From: UBA9676 sp963730065
Lineage (GTDB): Bacteria > Actinomycetota > Actinomycetes > Streptosporangiales > Streptosporangiaceae
DNA: 64,000 bases
Reading direction: 5' to 3'
Assembly: GCA_963730065.1 (NCBI GenBank)
Contig: CAVSQL010000018.1
Span: forward strand, 23,691 to 87,690
The notes beneath the pieces were generated by a model. That model did not search any database. It saw only the letters and a list, made by a program, of their open reading frames with translations, and was not told the DNA's origin. The position numbers were made by a program, and so were the translations under genes. Each line of letters opens with the position of its first letter. The first letter of the stretch is position 1. Shown piece after piece: positions 26,600 through 35,314 of the stretch.

Positions 26600-26626
26600 T
26601 TAGCACTCTACCTCACTGAGTGCTAG
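26600..26626. promoter_or_regulatory. CIRCE operator (HrcA binding site)
   Basis: TTAGCACTC-N9-GAGTGCTAG: all 9 positions of the left arm and 8 of 9 of the right arm match the CIRCE consensus. It lies immediately downstream of the groES -10 box, so HrcA binding would block groES-groEL transcription until heat shock. Confidence 0.95.
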
Positions 26627-26632
26627 TTCCGA

Positions 26633-26661
26633 ACAGTATCGCCGCCACGTGGCTCCGTCAA
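26633..26661 (-). promoter_or_regulatory. Promoter of groES-groEL
   Basis: On the minus strand, TTGACG (26661-26656) and TACTGT (26638-26633) are separated by 17 bp, a good vegetative sigma promoter. Predicted transcription starts at about 26626, at the edge of CIRCE. Confidence 0.75.
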
Positions 26662-26673
26662 CTTGAGGGCCGT

Positions 26674-26839
26674 CTAGGGCGTGCCCCGTAGATCTTGGCC
26701 GTCGCGAGCGGTCGCCGGCGGGATGGATCGCAAGGCGGAGGAGGAGCCGATAGCGGAGCTATCGGCGACGACGACAACGCCGCGAGACGCCCGTCCGGCG
26801 GACGCGCAGCAGGCTGAAGATCTACGGGACATGCCCTAG
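26674..26839. repeat. 166-bp imperfect palindromic element ending in the tsaD stop codon
   Basis: Terminal arms 26674-26696 and 26817-26839 match as inverted repeats at 21 of 23 positions and begin/end with CTAGGGC/GCCCTAG. The interior is also partly self-complementary, with a perfect CCGATAGC/GCTATCGG stem at the centre and internal loops rich in GGA and GAC triplets. It has no coding potential. The right tip contains the TAG stop of tsaD. It looks like a dispersed extragenic palindrome or MITE-like element. Confidence 0.7.
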
Positions 26840-27867
26840 GCGACCAGGACGGTGGTCACCGGGAGCGAGGAGTCGGCGGGCACGTCCAGCGGGGAGGTGG
26901 GCGCGCCCCGTGACACAAGCTCGGCCCCGAGCGCCGCGACCATCGCGCCGTTGTCGGTGCACAGCCCGGGCCGGGGTACCCGGAGCCTGATCCCGGCCGC
27001 CTCGCAGCGCTCCGCCGCCAGCGCCCGCAGCCGCGAGTTGGCCGCCACCCCGCCGCCGATGATCAGATCCCTGACGTCGTGCGCCTGGCAGGCGCCGATC
27101 GCCTTGCGGGTCAGCACGTCGGCGACCGCCTCCTGGAACGACGCCGCGACGTCGGCCACCGGCACGGCCAGCCCGGCCTGCTGCCGTGCCTCCACCCACC
27201 GGGCGACCGAGGTCTTCAGGCCGGAGAAAGAGAAATCGAAGGTGGCGTCGCGGTACTTCCCGCGCGGGAACGCGATCGCGGCGCCGTCCCCGGCCCGGGC
27301 GGCCGCGTCGATCGGCGGCCCGCCGGGGAAACCCATCCCCAGCAGGCGGGCCACCTTGTCGTAGGCCTCACCGGCGGCGTCGTCGATGGTCGTCCCCAGC
27401 GGCAGCACCTCGCCCGCCACGTCAGGCACCAGCAGCAGCGAGGAGTGCCCACCCGAGACCAGCAGCGCCACCACCGGCCTGGGCAGCGGGCCATGCTCCA
27501 GCTGGTCGACCGCGATATGCGCGGCGAGATGGTTGACCGCGTACAGCGGCTTGCCCAGGGCCAGCGCGTACGCCTTCGCCGCGCACACACCGACCTGCAG
27601 CGCCCCGGCCAGGCCCGGCCCGGCCGTCACGGCGATCGCGTCCACCTGCCCCAGCCGGACCCCGGCGGTCGCCAGCGCCCGGTCCACCGCGGGCACCATC
27701 GCCTCCAGGTGGGCCCGGCTGGCCACCTCGGGCACCACACCGCCGAACCGGGCGTGCTCCGCCACGCTGGAGGCGATCGCGTCCGCCAGCAGTTCGTGGC
27801 CGCGCACCAGCCCGGCACCGGTCTCGTCGCAGGAGGTCTCGATCCCCAGCACCAAGGGCGCGATCAT
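26836..27867 (-). CDS. tsaD: tRNA N6-adenosine threonylcarbamoyltransferase
   Basis: A 343-residue ASKHA-fold protein that transfers threonylcarbamoyl to A37 of ANN-decoding tRNAs. It shows LVLGIETSCDETGAGLV, the metal-binding AVNHLAAHIAV, VSGGHSSLLLV and DDAAGEAYDKVARLLG. ATG 27867 overlaps the rimI stop (ATGA). The stop codon lies within the terminal arm of the palindromic element at 26674-26839. The protein ends LPVTTVLVA, of normal length, so the element did not truncate it. Confidence 0.95.
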   Translation of the reverse strand: MIAPLVLGIETSCDETGAGLVRGHELLADAIASSVAEHARFGGVVPEVASRAHLEAMVPAVDRALATAGVRLGQVDAIAVTAGPGLAGALQVGVCAAKAYALALGKPLYAVNHLAAHIAVDQLEHGPLPRPVVALLVSGGHSSLLLVPDVAGEVLPLGTTIDDAAGEAYDKVARLLGMGFPGGPPIDAAARAGDGAAIAFPRGKYRDATFDFSFSGLKTSVARWVEARQQAGLAVPVADVAASFQEAVADVLTRKAIGACQAHDVRDLIIGGGVAANSRLRALAAERCEAAGIRLRVPRPGLCTDNGAMVAALGAELVSRGAPTSPLDVPADSSLPVTTVLVA

Positions 27868-28376
27868 GCCGCACCCCCACGCCGCCACCGCCGGCCTGCC
27901 CGGCCGCGCCGGGCCGACGAGGCTGGCGCGATCTGGCAGCGCATGACCAGCGCGTCCGTGCCGGACGGCTGGTAGTAACCGCGCCGGATACCGACGCCGG
28001 TGAACCCGTGCCGCCGGTAGAGACGCTGGGCGCGGTCGTTGTCCACCCGGACCTCGAGGAACACTTCCGTGCAGCCGCGCCGGCCGGCCTCGGCGAGCAG
28101 GTCCTCCACCAGCGCGGTGCCGATCCCCTCGCCCCAGCGGTCGTGTGCCACCCCCACGGTCAGCACATCCGCATGGCCGCCGCCGGGGGCCAGCAGCCCG
28201 GCGTAGCCAGCGATCACGCCATCGTCCGCCGCCACCAGGTAGTACCGGCCCGGCTCCCCGGCCAGTTCGCCGGCGAGCATGTCCGCCGACCAGGCCTCCT
28301 CGCCGAACAGCGCTATCTCCAGCCGGGCGACGCCGGGCAGGTCGACGCGGGCCATCGGGCGCAGGACCACGCTCAT
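27864..28376 (-). CDS. rimI: Ribosomal protein S18-alanine N-acetyltransferase (RimI-like)
   Basis: A 170-residue GNAT enzyme expected to acetylate the N-terminal Ala of ribosomal protein S18. It has VLRPMARVDLPGVARLE, the acetyl-CoA loop VGVAHDRWGEGIGTALVEDLL, and VRVDNDRAQRLYRRHGF, typical of RimI. It sits between tsaB and tsaD as in most actinobacteria, with ATGA overlaps on both sides. The C-terminal 20 residues are Arg/Gly-rich. The reading frame is open upstream all the way into the first half of tsaB, because of the tsaB frameshift. Confidence 0.9.
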   Translation of the reverse strand: MSVVLRPMARVDLPGVARLEIALFGEEAWSADMLAGELAGEPGRYYLVAADDGVIAGYAGLLAPGGGHADVLTVGVAHDRWGEGIGTALVEDLLAEAGRRGCTEVFLEVRVDNDRAQRLYRRHGFTGVGIRRGYYQPSGTDALVMRCQIAPASSARRGRAGRRWRRGGAA

Positions 28377-29066
28377 GACCGGGTCATCCCCGGGGTTGCC
28401 CGCGAAGCCCGCTCCGGGCCTGGGAGCACGCTCTTGGGCGGCCCGGGCGGCCGGGCATCGGGCCGGCGCAGGTACAGGGGTTCCGGGGGAAGCAGGCCGC
28501 CGCCCGCCGCCAGCCGCCCGGCCGCGAGCCCGGCCAGCGTGGCCGCGGACGGGTAGCGGGGCGCGATCGGCTCGCCCAGCACGCCGGGGTAGGCGACCGG
28601 GCCCTCCCCGGCGGCCGGGAGGCCGGCTGGCAGCGACGCCGGGGCGGCCACGCCGGGGCCCGACAGCCGCCTCCCGGCCGGGGAGTAGCGGGCCCAGTAC
28701 ACCTCCCGGCGCCGGGCGTCGGTGGCGACCAGGAACGGCGCCGGCCGCCGGGGCGACGGCGTCGGCCGCGATCACGTCGAGTGTGCACAAGCCGTGCACG
28801 GCGATGCCGAGCGCGGCGCCGAGCACCCGCGCGGTGATCAGCCCGGTGCGCAGGCCGGTGTAGGGCCCCGGCCCGACCCCGGCCACGATCGCGGTCAGCT
28901 CGGCCGGGCCCGTGCCCGCCTGCGCCAGGACCTTCTCGATGTGGCTGGCCAGCAGCTCTCCCTGCCGCCGGGCGTCCACCGTCGTCGCCTGCGCCAGCAC
29001 ACGGCCCCCGTCGTGGACGGCGACCGTCACGGCAGGCGTCGCGGTGTCAAACGCAAGCAGCAGCAC
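28373..29066 (-). pseudogene. tsaB: tsaB, interrupted by a frameshift
   Basis: TsaB is the TsaD partner in t6A synthesis. The first half (from GTG 29066) reads LLLAFDTATPAVTVAVHDGG and VAGVGPGPYTGLRTGL in one frame. The second half (FLVATDARRREVYWARYSPAG to the stop at 28373) continues in another. One base too many (or two too few) lies within about 28736-28752, in a run of C and G. The second frame ends in an ATGA overlap with rimI, so the ancestral gene is clear. Since t6A is nearly universal, a sequencing or assembly error is a strong alternative to true loss. Confidence 0.85.
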
Positions 29067-29122
29067 GATTGCCCAGCGTAGGGCATGCCCTGGGGGGGTT
29101 TGGCCCGCTGCCGGGCGGGTGT

Positions 29123-30100
29123 CTAGCGCATCTGGGCGACGATGTCCCGGGCCGCGGCCACCGCGGCCGCCTGGAGCTCCAGCGGGGGCGCGGCCGAGTA
29201 GCCACGGCGGGCCTTGGCGGGGCCCTGGGAGACCACCGTGATCAGCACGTTGTGGTCCCTCACCACCACCGTCAGCAGGTTGGTGGGGTCCCCGCCCGCC
29301 GGTGGCACCTGCAGCGCGGCGAAGGCGCTGCTGCCGAGCCCGGGGACCTGGCTCAGCGTGGCCTTGGGCAGGTGGGTGGCCTTGGGCGGGTGGGTCTTCA
29401 GCAGGCTGGCCTGCTGGTAGGCGTCCTTCGCGGCGAAGGTGGCGCTGCCGCTCCCGCTGGCCAGCCCGCTGGGGGCGTAGGCCTGCACGGTCACTTGCAG
29501 GACCCGGTACGTGGGCTTGGCGTCAAGCGACCAGCTGCACAGGCTCTGCGCGCTGCCGTCGAGCGATTGCGGGGCGATCGTGTGCCGGTTGCCCGGCAGG
29601 TACTGGCTCAGCGTCGCCGCGGTCACGGCCGAGCAGGCGTGCGGCACGGTCTTGAACTCGCCGGGCTGGAATGTGGTGACGAGAGGGGCGGACGCAGGCG
29701 GGGGGCTGGGGCGATGGAAGTACTCATAGCCGACGCCCGCGACGATGAGCAGCACCACGACCAGCGCACCGCCCCAGATGTACATCGCCCGGCGCCCCCG
29801 CCGGGCGTGGGCCGTGGGCCGCCCGCGGCCGCGGCCCGGCCGGCCCCGGCCGGGCGGCGCCGCCGGCCCGGCCCGGCGGCCGCGGCGGTCGGCCCCGGCC
29901 TCCTCGGTGGCCGGGCCCGGCCGGCCGCCGAGCCGCCGGCGCTCACGTTCGTCATGGTCGGCCCAGCGCGGTGCGGCCCCCGGGCCCGCCCACGGCGGGT
30001 ACTCCTCGTCATCGCCGGCGAAGTCGCCATCGGACCAGTCACGAGGGCGGCCCGATGCGGGCGGCCGGCCAGATCGGGGAGGAGGCCCCTGCTGAACCAC
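29123..30100 (-). CDS. Membrane protein with DUF3558-like extracellular domain
   Basis: A 325-residue protein. Residues 1-104 are an acidic then Arg/Gly/Pro-rich cytoplasmic region, 107-127 a single membrane helix, and the rest is extracellular. The latter has CSAVTAATLSQYLPG and a second Cys in LCSWSLDA, the spacing and C-S-W motif of DUF3558-like domains. Function is unknown. GTG 30100 has the ribosome site GGGAGG 7 bp upstream and is preferred over ATG 30136. The layout parallels the protein at 38224. Confidence 0.65.
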   Translation of the reverse strand: MVQQGPPPRSGRPPASGRPRDWSDGDFAGDDEEYPPWAGPGAAPRWADHDERERRRLGGRPGPATEEAGADRRGRRAGPAAPPGRGRPGRGRGRPTAHARRGRRAMYIWGGALVVVLLIVAGVGYEYFHRPSPPPASAPLVTTFQPGEFKTVPHACSAVTAATLSQYLPGNRHTIAPQSLDGSAQSLCSWSLDAKPTYRVLQVTVQAYAPSGLASGSGSATFAAKDAYQQASLLKTHPPKATHLPKATLSQVPGLGSSAFAALQVPPAGGDPTNLLTVVVRDHNVLITVVSQGPAKARRGYSAAPPLELQAAAVAAARDIVAQMR

Positions 30101-30314
30101 GGTGCGCCTCCCGGGGGAAGGGATCGAACCACGCATGACGCCGCACAGCGCCCAAGGTCAGGACGCTCGAACTATAGAGCCTCCGGAGCGCGGTGGTTGG
30201 CCAGACACGCATACCGGCCGCTGCGAACGGAGGCAGCGCCTGGGGCTCACCGCGCGATGCGCTAGTGGTAGCCGCATACCTCGCTGAAACCCGCCCGCCG
30301 GCACTCACACCACC

Positions 30315-30785
30315 TCAGCCGGCGGGCGTGTCCCACCGGGCGCCGTGACCCTCCAGCCGTACGGTCCGCGGCTCCTGGGCCGGCCCGGCCCCGGACGCCG
30401 CCAGGACGATGCTGACCTCCAGCCGGTCGGCGGCGAGCCCTTCGACGAGCCCTCCGCCCCACTCGACCACGGTCACCGACGTCTCCAGGCTGGCGTCGAG
30501 ATCGAGATCGTCCACCTCGGCCGGGCTGGCGAGCCGGTAGGCGTCGGCGTGCACCAGGGCTGGCCCGCCGGTCAGCGAGGGGTGGACCCGCGCGATCACG
30601 AATGTGGGTGAGGTGACCGGCCCGCGCACCCCCAGGCCGTCCCCGATTCCCTGGACGAGAGTGGTCTTGCCCGCCCCGAGGGCCCCGTTGAGCACCACCA
30701 GGTCACCTGGCCGCAGCACGGCCGCCAGCTGCCTGCCCAGCGCCGCCATGTCGTCCGCGGTCGCCACCGTGAGGTCCTCACCCAA
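30315..30785 (-). CDS. tsaE: tRNA threonylcarbamoyladenosine biosynthesis ATPase
   Basis: A 156-residue P-loop ATPase that drives the TsaB-TsaD complex in t6A synthesis. It has the Walker A motif LNGALGAGKTTLVQGIG, SPTFVIARVHPS, HADAYRL and VVEWGGGL. The TTG start at 30785 lies 6 bp after GGGAGGA and puts the first strand where relatives have it. An alternative GTG at 30851 overlaps the upstream hydrolase stop (GTGA) and would add 22 residues. Confidence 0.9.
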   Translation of the reverse strand: MGEDLTVATADDMAALGRQLAAVLRPGDLVVLNGALGAGKTTLVQGIGDGLGVRGPVTSPTFVIARVHPSLTGGPALVHADAYRLASPAEVDDLDLDASLETSVTVVEWGGGLVEGLAADRLEVSIVLAASGAGPAQEPRTVRLEGHGARWDTPAG

Positions 30786-30847
30786 GGGCGGTCCTCCCGC
30801 CGCGGGTGATGTCCCGCCTCCGGCCGCCGGTGACGTCCCTGTGCCGG

Positions 30848-31918
30848 TCACGCCGACCAGGGCAGGTCGCCGCTCGTCACCCGGTCGAGCAGGCTGGTGA
30901 TCGCCTCGTTGACCAGCTCGGGGCGCTCCAGGATGAGCGCGTGGCCCCCGCCCGGGACCCAGATGAGGTGGGAGCCGGGGATGTCCATGGCCAGCTCGAT
31001 GCCGAGCCGCGGTGCGATCAGCCGGTCCTTCTCGCCGACCAGCACGGTCACCGGGACCCGGCCGAGGGTGGGCAGCGAGTCCCGCTCGTCGCACAGCAGC
31101 AGCGCCTGGCCGAACCGGGCGACCACCTCGATCGGGGTAGAACTGATCATCTGGCCCAGGAAGCCGACCACCGCCGGGCTGACCTGGCCATCCCCGAACC
31201 CGATCATCCGCGTGCTCAGGAACGTCAGGTCGGTCAGGCGGCGGCTGCGCTCCACCAGGATGGCGCGCCTGCCCTTGGCCGCGCCGTTGAGCACGACGGG
31301 CAGCGCCCGGCTCAGCACCGGCCGGATCGGGGCCGGCATCCACGGGCTGCCGTCCTCCAGGCCGCGCGCGGCGGTGCTGATGAGCACCGCCCCGGCCACC
31401 TTGGTCCCGAACAGGCCCGGATGCTGCTGCGCGAGCGCCATGATGGTCATGCCGCCCATGGAGTGGCCGACCAGGACAACCTGGGCATCGCCGGGCGCGA
31501 CCGCGTCGATGACCGCCTTCAGGTCGGCGCCGAGCTGGTCGATGCTGGCCGCGCCGGATTCCGAACGCCCCGAACGCCCGTGGTCGCGCTGATCCCAGAA
31601 GGCCAGCCGGTGGGTGGACAGGTCACGGCGCTGGAAGTGCCAGCAGTCCTGGTTCAGCGTGTAGCCGTGGCAGAAGACGACGGTCAGGGGCGCGGCCGAC
31701 GGCCCGTTGATCTCGACGTGCAGCGGCACCCCGTCCTGGGTGAGCACGGTGAGCGGGCGCCCGCGGAGCTCCCCGAACCGTTCGCCGGACTCCGGGTCGC
31801 CGCGGCCACGGATCCGTGCGACCGCGATCCGCTCGGCGGCCACCAGGGCGCCCGCGCCCGCCGCCGCCGCGCCCGCGACCAGTCCGGCAGCGCCGGTGAT
31901 CCGCCGCCAGCTGGCCAT
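30848..31918 (-). CDS. Alpha/beta hydrolase, membrane-anchored or exported
   Basis: A 356-residue alpha/beta hydrolase. An N-terminal hydrophobic segment (residues about 9-29) precedes VVFCHGYTLNQDCWHFQ (oxyanion region), the nucleophile elbow VGHSMGGMTIM, the acid in VGEKDRLIAP and the His in PGGGHALILE. The substrate is unknown. This gene lies between alr and tsaE in many actinobacteria, and its linkage to those genes is the only functional hint. Confidence 0.85.
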   Translation of the reverse strand: MASWRRITGAAGLVAGAAAAGAGALVAAERIAVARIRGRGDPESGERFGELRGRPLTVLTQDGVPLHVEINGPSAAPLTVVFCHGYTLNQDCWHFQRRDLSTHRLAFWDQRDHGRSGRSESGAASIDQLGADLKAVIDAVAPGDAQVVLVGHSMGGMTIMALAQQHPGLFGTKVAGAVLISTAARGLEDGSPWMPAPIRPVLSRALPVVLNGAAKGRRAILVERSRRLTDLTFLSTRMIGFGDGQVSPAVVGFLGQMISSTPIEVVARFGQALLLCDERDSLPTLGRVPVTVLVGEKDRLIAPRLGIELAMDIPGSHLIWVPGGGHALILERPELVNEAITSLLDRVTSGDLPWSA

Positions 31919-32042
31919 CCGTCCTCCCGCCGCCCGTCATCTGCTGCCTGCGCGGTGCCTGTCTGCTCGCCGCGGCCCTGCTCGGTGCGGCCCGGCTCAG
32001 GCTGCTGCCCATGTGGGAAGGCACCCGGCGCGGACGGTGCCG

Positions 32043-33233
32043 CTATGCGGGAGGTGCTGGAAGACGCCCCGGCACCTCGGTGCCCGCACCGGCGTGCAGG
32101 GAATCGCGCTCATATGCTACTCCAAAGTAGCTTCTGGGGGTCCGGCCGCCGAACCTGGTCACGATCTCATAGGAGATGGTGCCGAGGGCGTCCGCCCAGT
32201 CCTGCGGGGTGGGCTCGCCCGCGTCGCCGGGGCCGAACAGCACCACTTCGTCCCCCTCCGCGGCGGTCTGGTCGCCGAAATCCACGATGAACTGGTTCAT
32301 GCACACGGTGCCGGAGATCAGCCAGCGCCGTCCGCGGGCCAGCACCTCGGCCCGCCCGAACGCGCCGCGCGGGACGCCATCGGCGTAGCCCAGCGGCACC
32401 AGCCCGAGGGTGCCCGAACCGGGGGTGATGTACCGGTGGCCGTACGACACCCCGGCCCCCGCCGCCACCTGCTTGACCTGGATCAGCCGGGTTCGCACCG
32501 TCATCGCGGGCCGGAGCCAGTCAGGCGGGCCGCCGGGCAGCGTGGAGAGCCCGTAGATGCCGCCGCCCGTCCGGACCAGGTCGAACCATGTCTGCGGCAG
32601 CGTCAGGGTGGCGGGCGTGTTGGCCAGGTGCCGCAGCTCGGGTTTGGCGCCTGCCTTCTCCGCCACGGCCACCGCGTCGCGGAACGCGGCGACCTGGGCG
32701 TCGATCGACGGATGACCGGGCATGTCCGCGCAGGCCATGTGGGACAGAATCCCGATGATCGCGACCTCCCCGGCCGCCTCCGCCGCGAGGGCCGCGTCCA
32801 CCACCCCCGGCCACGCGCGGGCGGTGGCGCCGCCGCGGGACATCCCGGTGTCGGCCTTCAGGTGCAGGCGGGCCGGGCGGCCCGCCTGCCGCGCGGCCGC
32901 GGCGATCTCCTCGACCAGGCTCACTGTCCCGGCGGAAAGATCCACCCCCTGGCGGACGGCCTCCTCGTGGGCCGAGCCGGGCACGCCCATCAAGCACAGC
33001 ACCGGCGCTGGCACGCCCGCACCGCGCAGCGCGAGAGCTTCCGCGACGGTGACCACACCGAGCCAGCTCGCGCCGCCCGCCAGGGCCGCCCGCGCCGCAG
33101 GGACCATCCCATGGCCGTAACCGTCGGACTTGACCACCGCCATGACCGCGGCGCCGCCGACGTGCCGCCGCAGCGCCGCGACGTTGCCCTTGACCGCGTC
33201 GAGATCGATGAGCGTTTCCGCAGAGGCGTTCAT
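32043..33233 (-). CDS. alr: Alanine racemase
   Basis: A 396-residue PLP enzyme making D-alanine for peptidoglycan. The PLP Lys35 is in AVVKSDGYGHG, the second active-site base Tyr is in SYGHRY, and the substrate loop reads TVCMNQFIVDFG. In most Alr proteins the last motif is CMDQ; the Asp is Asn here. The fold and length are otherwise normal. It is upstream of the hydrolase gene on the same strand, after a 124-bp gap, in an alr-hydrolase-tsaE-tsaB-rimI-tsaD cluster. Confidence 0.93.
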   Translation of the reverse strand: MNASAETLIDLDAVKGNVAALRRHVGGAAVMAVVKSDGYGHGMVPAARAALAGGASWLGVVTVAEALALRGAGVPAPVLCLMGVPGSAHEEAVRQGVDLSAGTVSLVEEIAAAARQAGRPARLHLKADTGMSRGGATARAWPGVVDAALAAEAAGEVAIIGILSHMACADMPGHPSIDAQVAAFRDAVAVAEKAGAKPELRHLANTPATLTLPQTWFDLVRTGGGIYGLSTLPGGPPDWLRPAMTVRTRLIQVKQVAAGAGVSYGHRYITPGSGTLGLVPLGYADGVPRGAFGRAEVLARGRRWLISGTVCMNQFIVDFGDQTAAEGDEVVLFGPGDAGEPTPQDWADALGTISYEIVTRFGGRTPRSYFGVAYERDSLHAGAGTEVPGRLPAPPA

Positions 33234-33308
33234 GACCCACCAGTGTGCCAGCAGGTCAGCGCCCGACGGCCGCCCTGGCCCCGTCCGGCCGGGGGGGCAC
33301 CGCCCGGT

Positions 33309-34859
33309 TCAGCCCGCCCACTCGCGGACGCCGCGGATGGCGGCCGGGAGCGCGCGGATCACGTCGGCCGCCGCGATCGGGCTCCCGGTCCCCGCACCCG
33401 CCGGAACCGCGCCGCCCGGCACCGTCCCGGCCGCCGCCTGGCGGGCCGCGAGGCCGTGCAGGAACGCCGCGGCCGCGGCGGCCCCGGTCACCGTGAGCCC
33501 CTGGGCCAGCAGGGCGCCCGCCAGCCCGGAGAGCACGTCACCCGTGCCCGCGGTGGCGAGCCACGAGGTTCCGGTGGGGTTGACCAGGACCTCCCCGCCG
33601 CCAGGCGGGGCGATCACCGTGGTCGAGCCCTTGAGCAGGACCGTCGCGCCCAGCTCGGCCGCGGCCGCGCGGGCGTGCTCCAGGCGGCGCGCCGCCACGT
33701 CGGCCGGATCGGCCCCTAGCAGCCGGGCCAGCTCGCCGGCGTGCGGGGTCAGCAGCGTGGGCGCCGCGCGGGCCAGCAGTTCCCGTTCCCGCGCGACCAG
33801 GGTCAGCCCGTCCGCGTTGACCAGGGCCGGCCGGTCGGTGCCCAGGACCGCGGCCAGCCGGTCCCGGGCCGCCTCGTCGGTGCCCATGCCAGGCCCGGCC
33901 ACCCAGGCCTGGACCCGCCCGGCCGCCTCCACCTCATGACCGGCCCGGGCGCCGTCCCCGGTCACCACGGTCAGCGCCTCCGGCCAGCTCTGCCGGACCA
34001 CCGCGACGGCCGGGCCGGCCGAGACCAGCCGCACCATGCCCGCCCCGCCCCGCAGGGCGCCGCCGACGGCCAGCGCTGCGGCGCCGGTGAATCGGTCGCT
34101 GCCCGCGACGATGCCGAGCACTCCCCGGCGGTACTTGTCGGACTCGCTGGGCGGCTGCTGGAGCAAGGCGGCCACGTCCGCCGCCTGGAAGCCGGCCGCC
34201 ACGGGCGCTGGCAGGTACGGCCCGAGCCCGATATCGACCAGCTCCAGCACCCCGGCGTGGGCCGCGCCCGGGTCGATCAGCAGCCCCGGCTTCCAGGTGC
34301 CGAAGGTCACCGTCACGTCCGCCCGCACCGCGGCCCCGTCCACCACACCGGTATCAGCGTCGATCCCGCTCGGCAGGTCGACCGCCACCACAGTGGGGCC
34401 CGCGCCGGGGCGCTCGGCCCTGGCCCGCGCGGCCAGGCCGGCCAGCGCCGAGTAGGGCTCGCGCAGCCCACCGCGGCCGCCGATCCCGAGCAGCCCGTCC
34501 AGCACCAGATCCGCGGCGGCGATGACGGCGGGCAGGTCGGGGTCGTCGGAGCCGGTAACGCGCCCGCCGGCGGTGCGCAAGGCCGCCGCTCCCTGCTCAT
34601 GGACACGGCCACCCGCCGCGACAGCGACCACCGACGCGCCACGCCGGGCCAGCCGGGCGCCCGCGTAAAGGGCGTCGCCGCCGTTGTCGCCGCTGCCCGC
34701 GAGCACCACGATCCTGGCCCCGTAGACCTTCCCGGCCAGCCCGGCACAGACCGAGGCCAGCCCGGCCGCCGCCCGCTGCATCAGCGCCCCGGGCGGGACG
34801 GTGGCCATGAGGGCACGTTCGGCCGCCCGGACCGTGGCCACGTCGTGCGCTCTCCTCAT
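33309..34859 (-). CDS. nnr: Bifunctional NAD(P)H-hydrate epimerase / ADP-dependent dehydratase
   Basis: A 516-residue fusion repairing hydrated NAD(P)H. The N-terminal epimerase (residues 1-215) has VVLAGSGDNGGDALYAGARL and VVAVDLPSGIDADTG. The C-terminal dehydratase has SDKYRRGVLGIVAGS, VAGPGMGTDEAARD, LTPHAGELARLLG and the nucleotide site NPTGTSWLATAGTGDVLSG. The ATG overlaps the acpS stop (ATGA), so the two are coupled. Confidence 0.95.
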   Translation of the reverse strand: MRRAHDVATVRAAERALMATVPPGALMQRAAAGLASVCAGLAGKVYGARIVVLAGSGDNGGDALYAGARLARRGASVVAVAAGGRVHEQGAAALRTAGGRVTGSDDPDLPAVIAAADLVLDGLLGIGGRGGLREPYSALAGLAARARAERPGAGPTVVAVDLPSGIDADTGVVDGAAVRADVTVTFGTWKPGLLIDPGAAHAGVLELVDIGLGPYLPAPVAAGFQAADVAALLQQPPSESDKYRRGVLGIVAGSDRFTGAAALAVGGALRGGAGMVRLVSAGPAVAVVRQSWPEALTVVTGDGARAGHEVEAAGRVQAWVAGPGMGTDEAARDRLAAVLGTDRPALVNADGLTLVARERELLARAAPTLLTPHAGELARLLGADPADVAARRLEHARAAAAELGATVLLKGSTTVIAPPGGGEVLVNPTGTSWLATAGTGDVLSGLAGALLAQGLTVTGAAAAAAFLHGLAARQAAAGTVPGGAVPAGAGTGSPIAAADVIRALPAAIRGVREWAG

Positions 34860-35206
34860 CCTTCGGCCACCACCATCGCCGCGCTCAGGCCTCCGTCGTG
34901 GGTGATCGACAGATGCCAGTGGAGCACGCCGCGCTGCGCCGCCGCCTCCGCCACCGTGCCGCTGGCCGCCAGCGAGGGCCGCCCGGCGCCGTCGTAGGTG
35001 ATCTCCACATCTGACCAGCGCAACCCGGCCGGGGCCCCGAGGGCCTTCGCCGCCGCCTCCTTGGCGGCGAAGCATCCCGCGAGCGAGGCCGGGCCGCGGC
35101 TACGTTCGCCATCGGTGAACAGCCGGGAGGCCAGGGCCGGGGTCCGGCGCAGGGCGGACTCCAGCCGCGCGATGTCCACTATGTCCACTCCGATGCCCAC
35201 GATCAC
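34856..35206 (-). CDS. acpS: Holo-[acyl-carrier-protein] synthase
   Basis: A 116-residue phosphopantetheinyl transferase that activates acyl carrier proteins. It starts IVGIGVDIVDIARLE with the Mg-binding Asp8, has CFAAKEAAAKALG with the catalytic Glu/Lys, and ends HLSITHDGGLSAAMVVAEG. The GTG start gives the usual family length. It is upstream of and coupled to nnr, with glmM further upstream. Confidence 0.95.
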   Translation of the reverse strand: MIVGIGVDIVDIARLESALRRTPALASRLFTDGERSRGPASLAGCFAAKEAAAKALGAPAGLRWSDVEITYDGAGRPSLAASGTVAEAAAQRGVLHWHLSITHDGGLSAAMVVAEG

Positions 35207-35314
35207 GTCATCCAGCCTGCCACCCCCGGTCCGGGGAGACGAAGCACCGGGCCGATGCGGGCCGGTGTTCCCCGGCGCGGCGCCGGCCCGCCCGTCCCGC
35301 GGCAGGTGGCCCGT

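Noticed and set aside
30100..30180. A tRNA T-arm-like sequence (GGTTCGATCC on the minus strand)
   Set aside because: No matching acceptor stem, D-arm or anticodon arm can be built around it.
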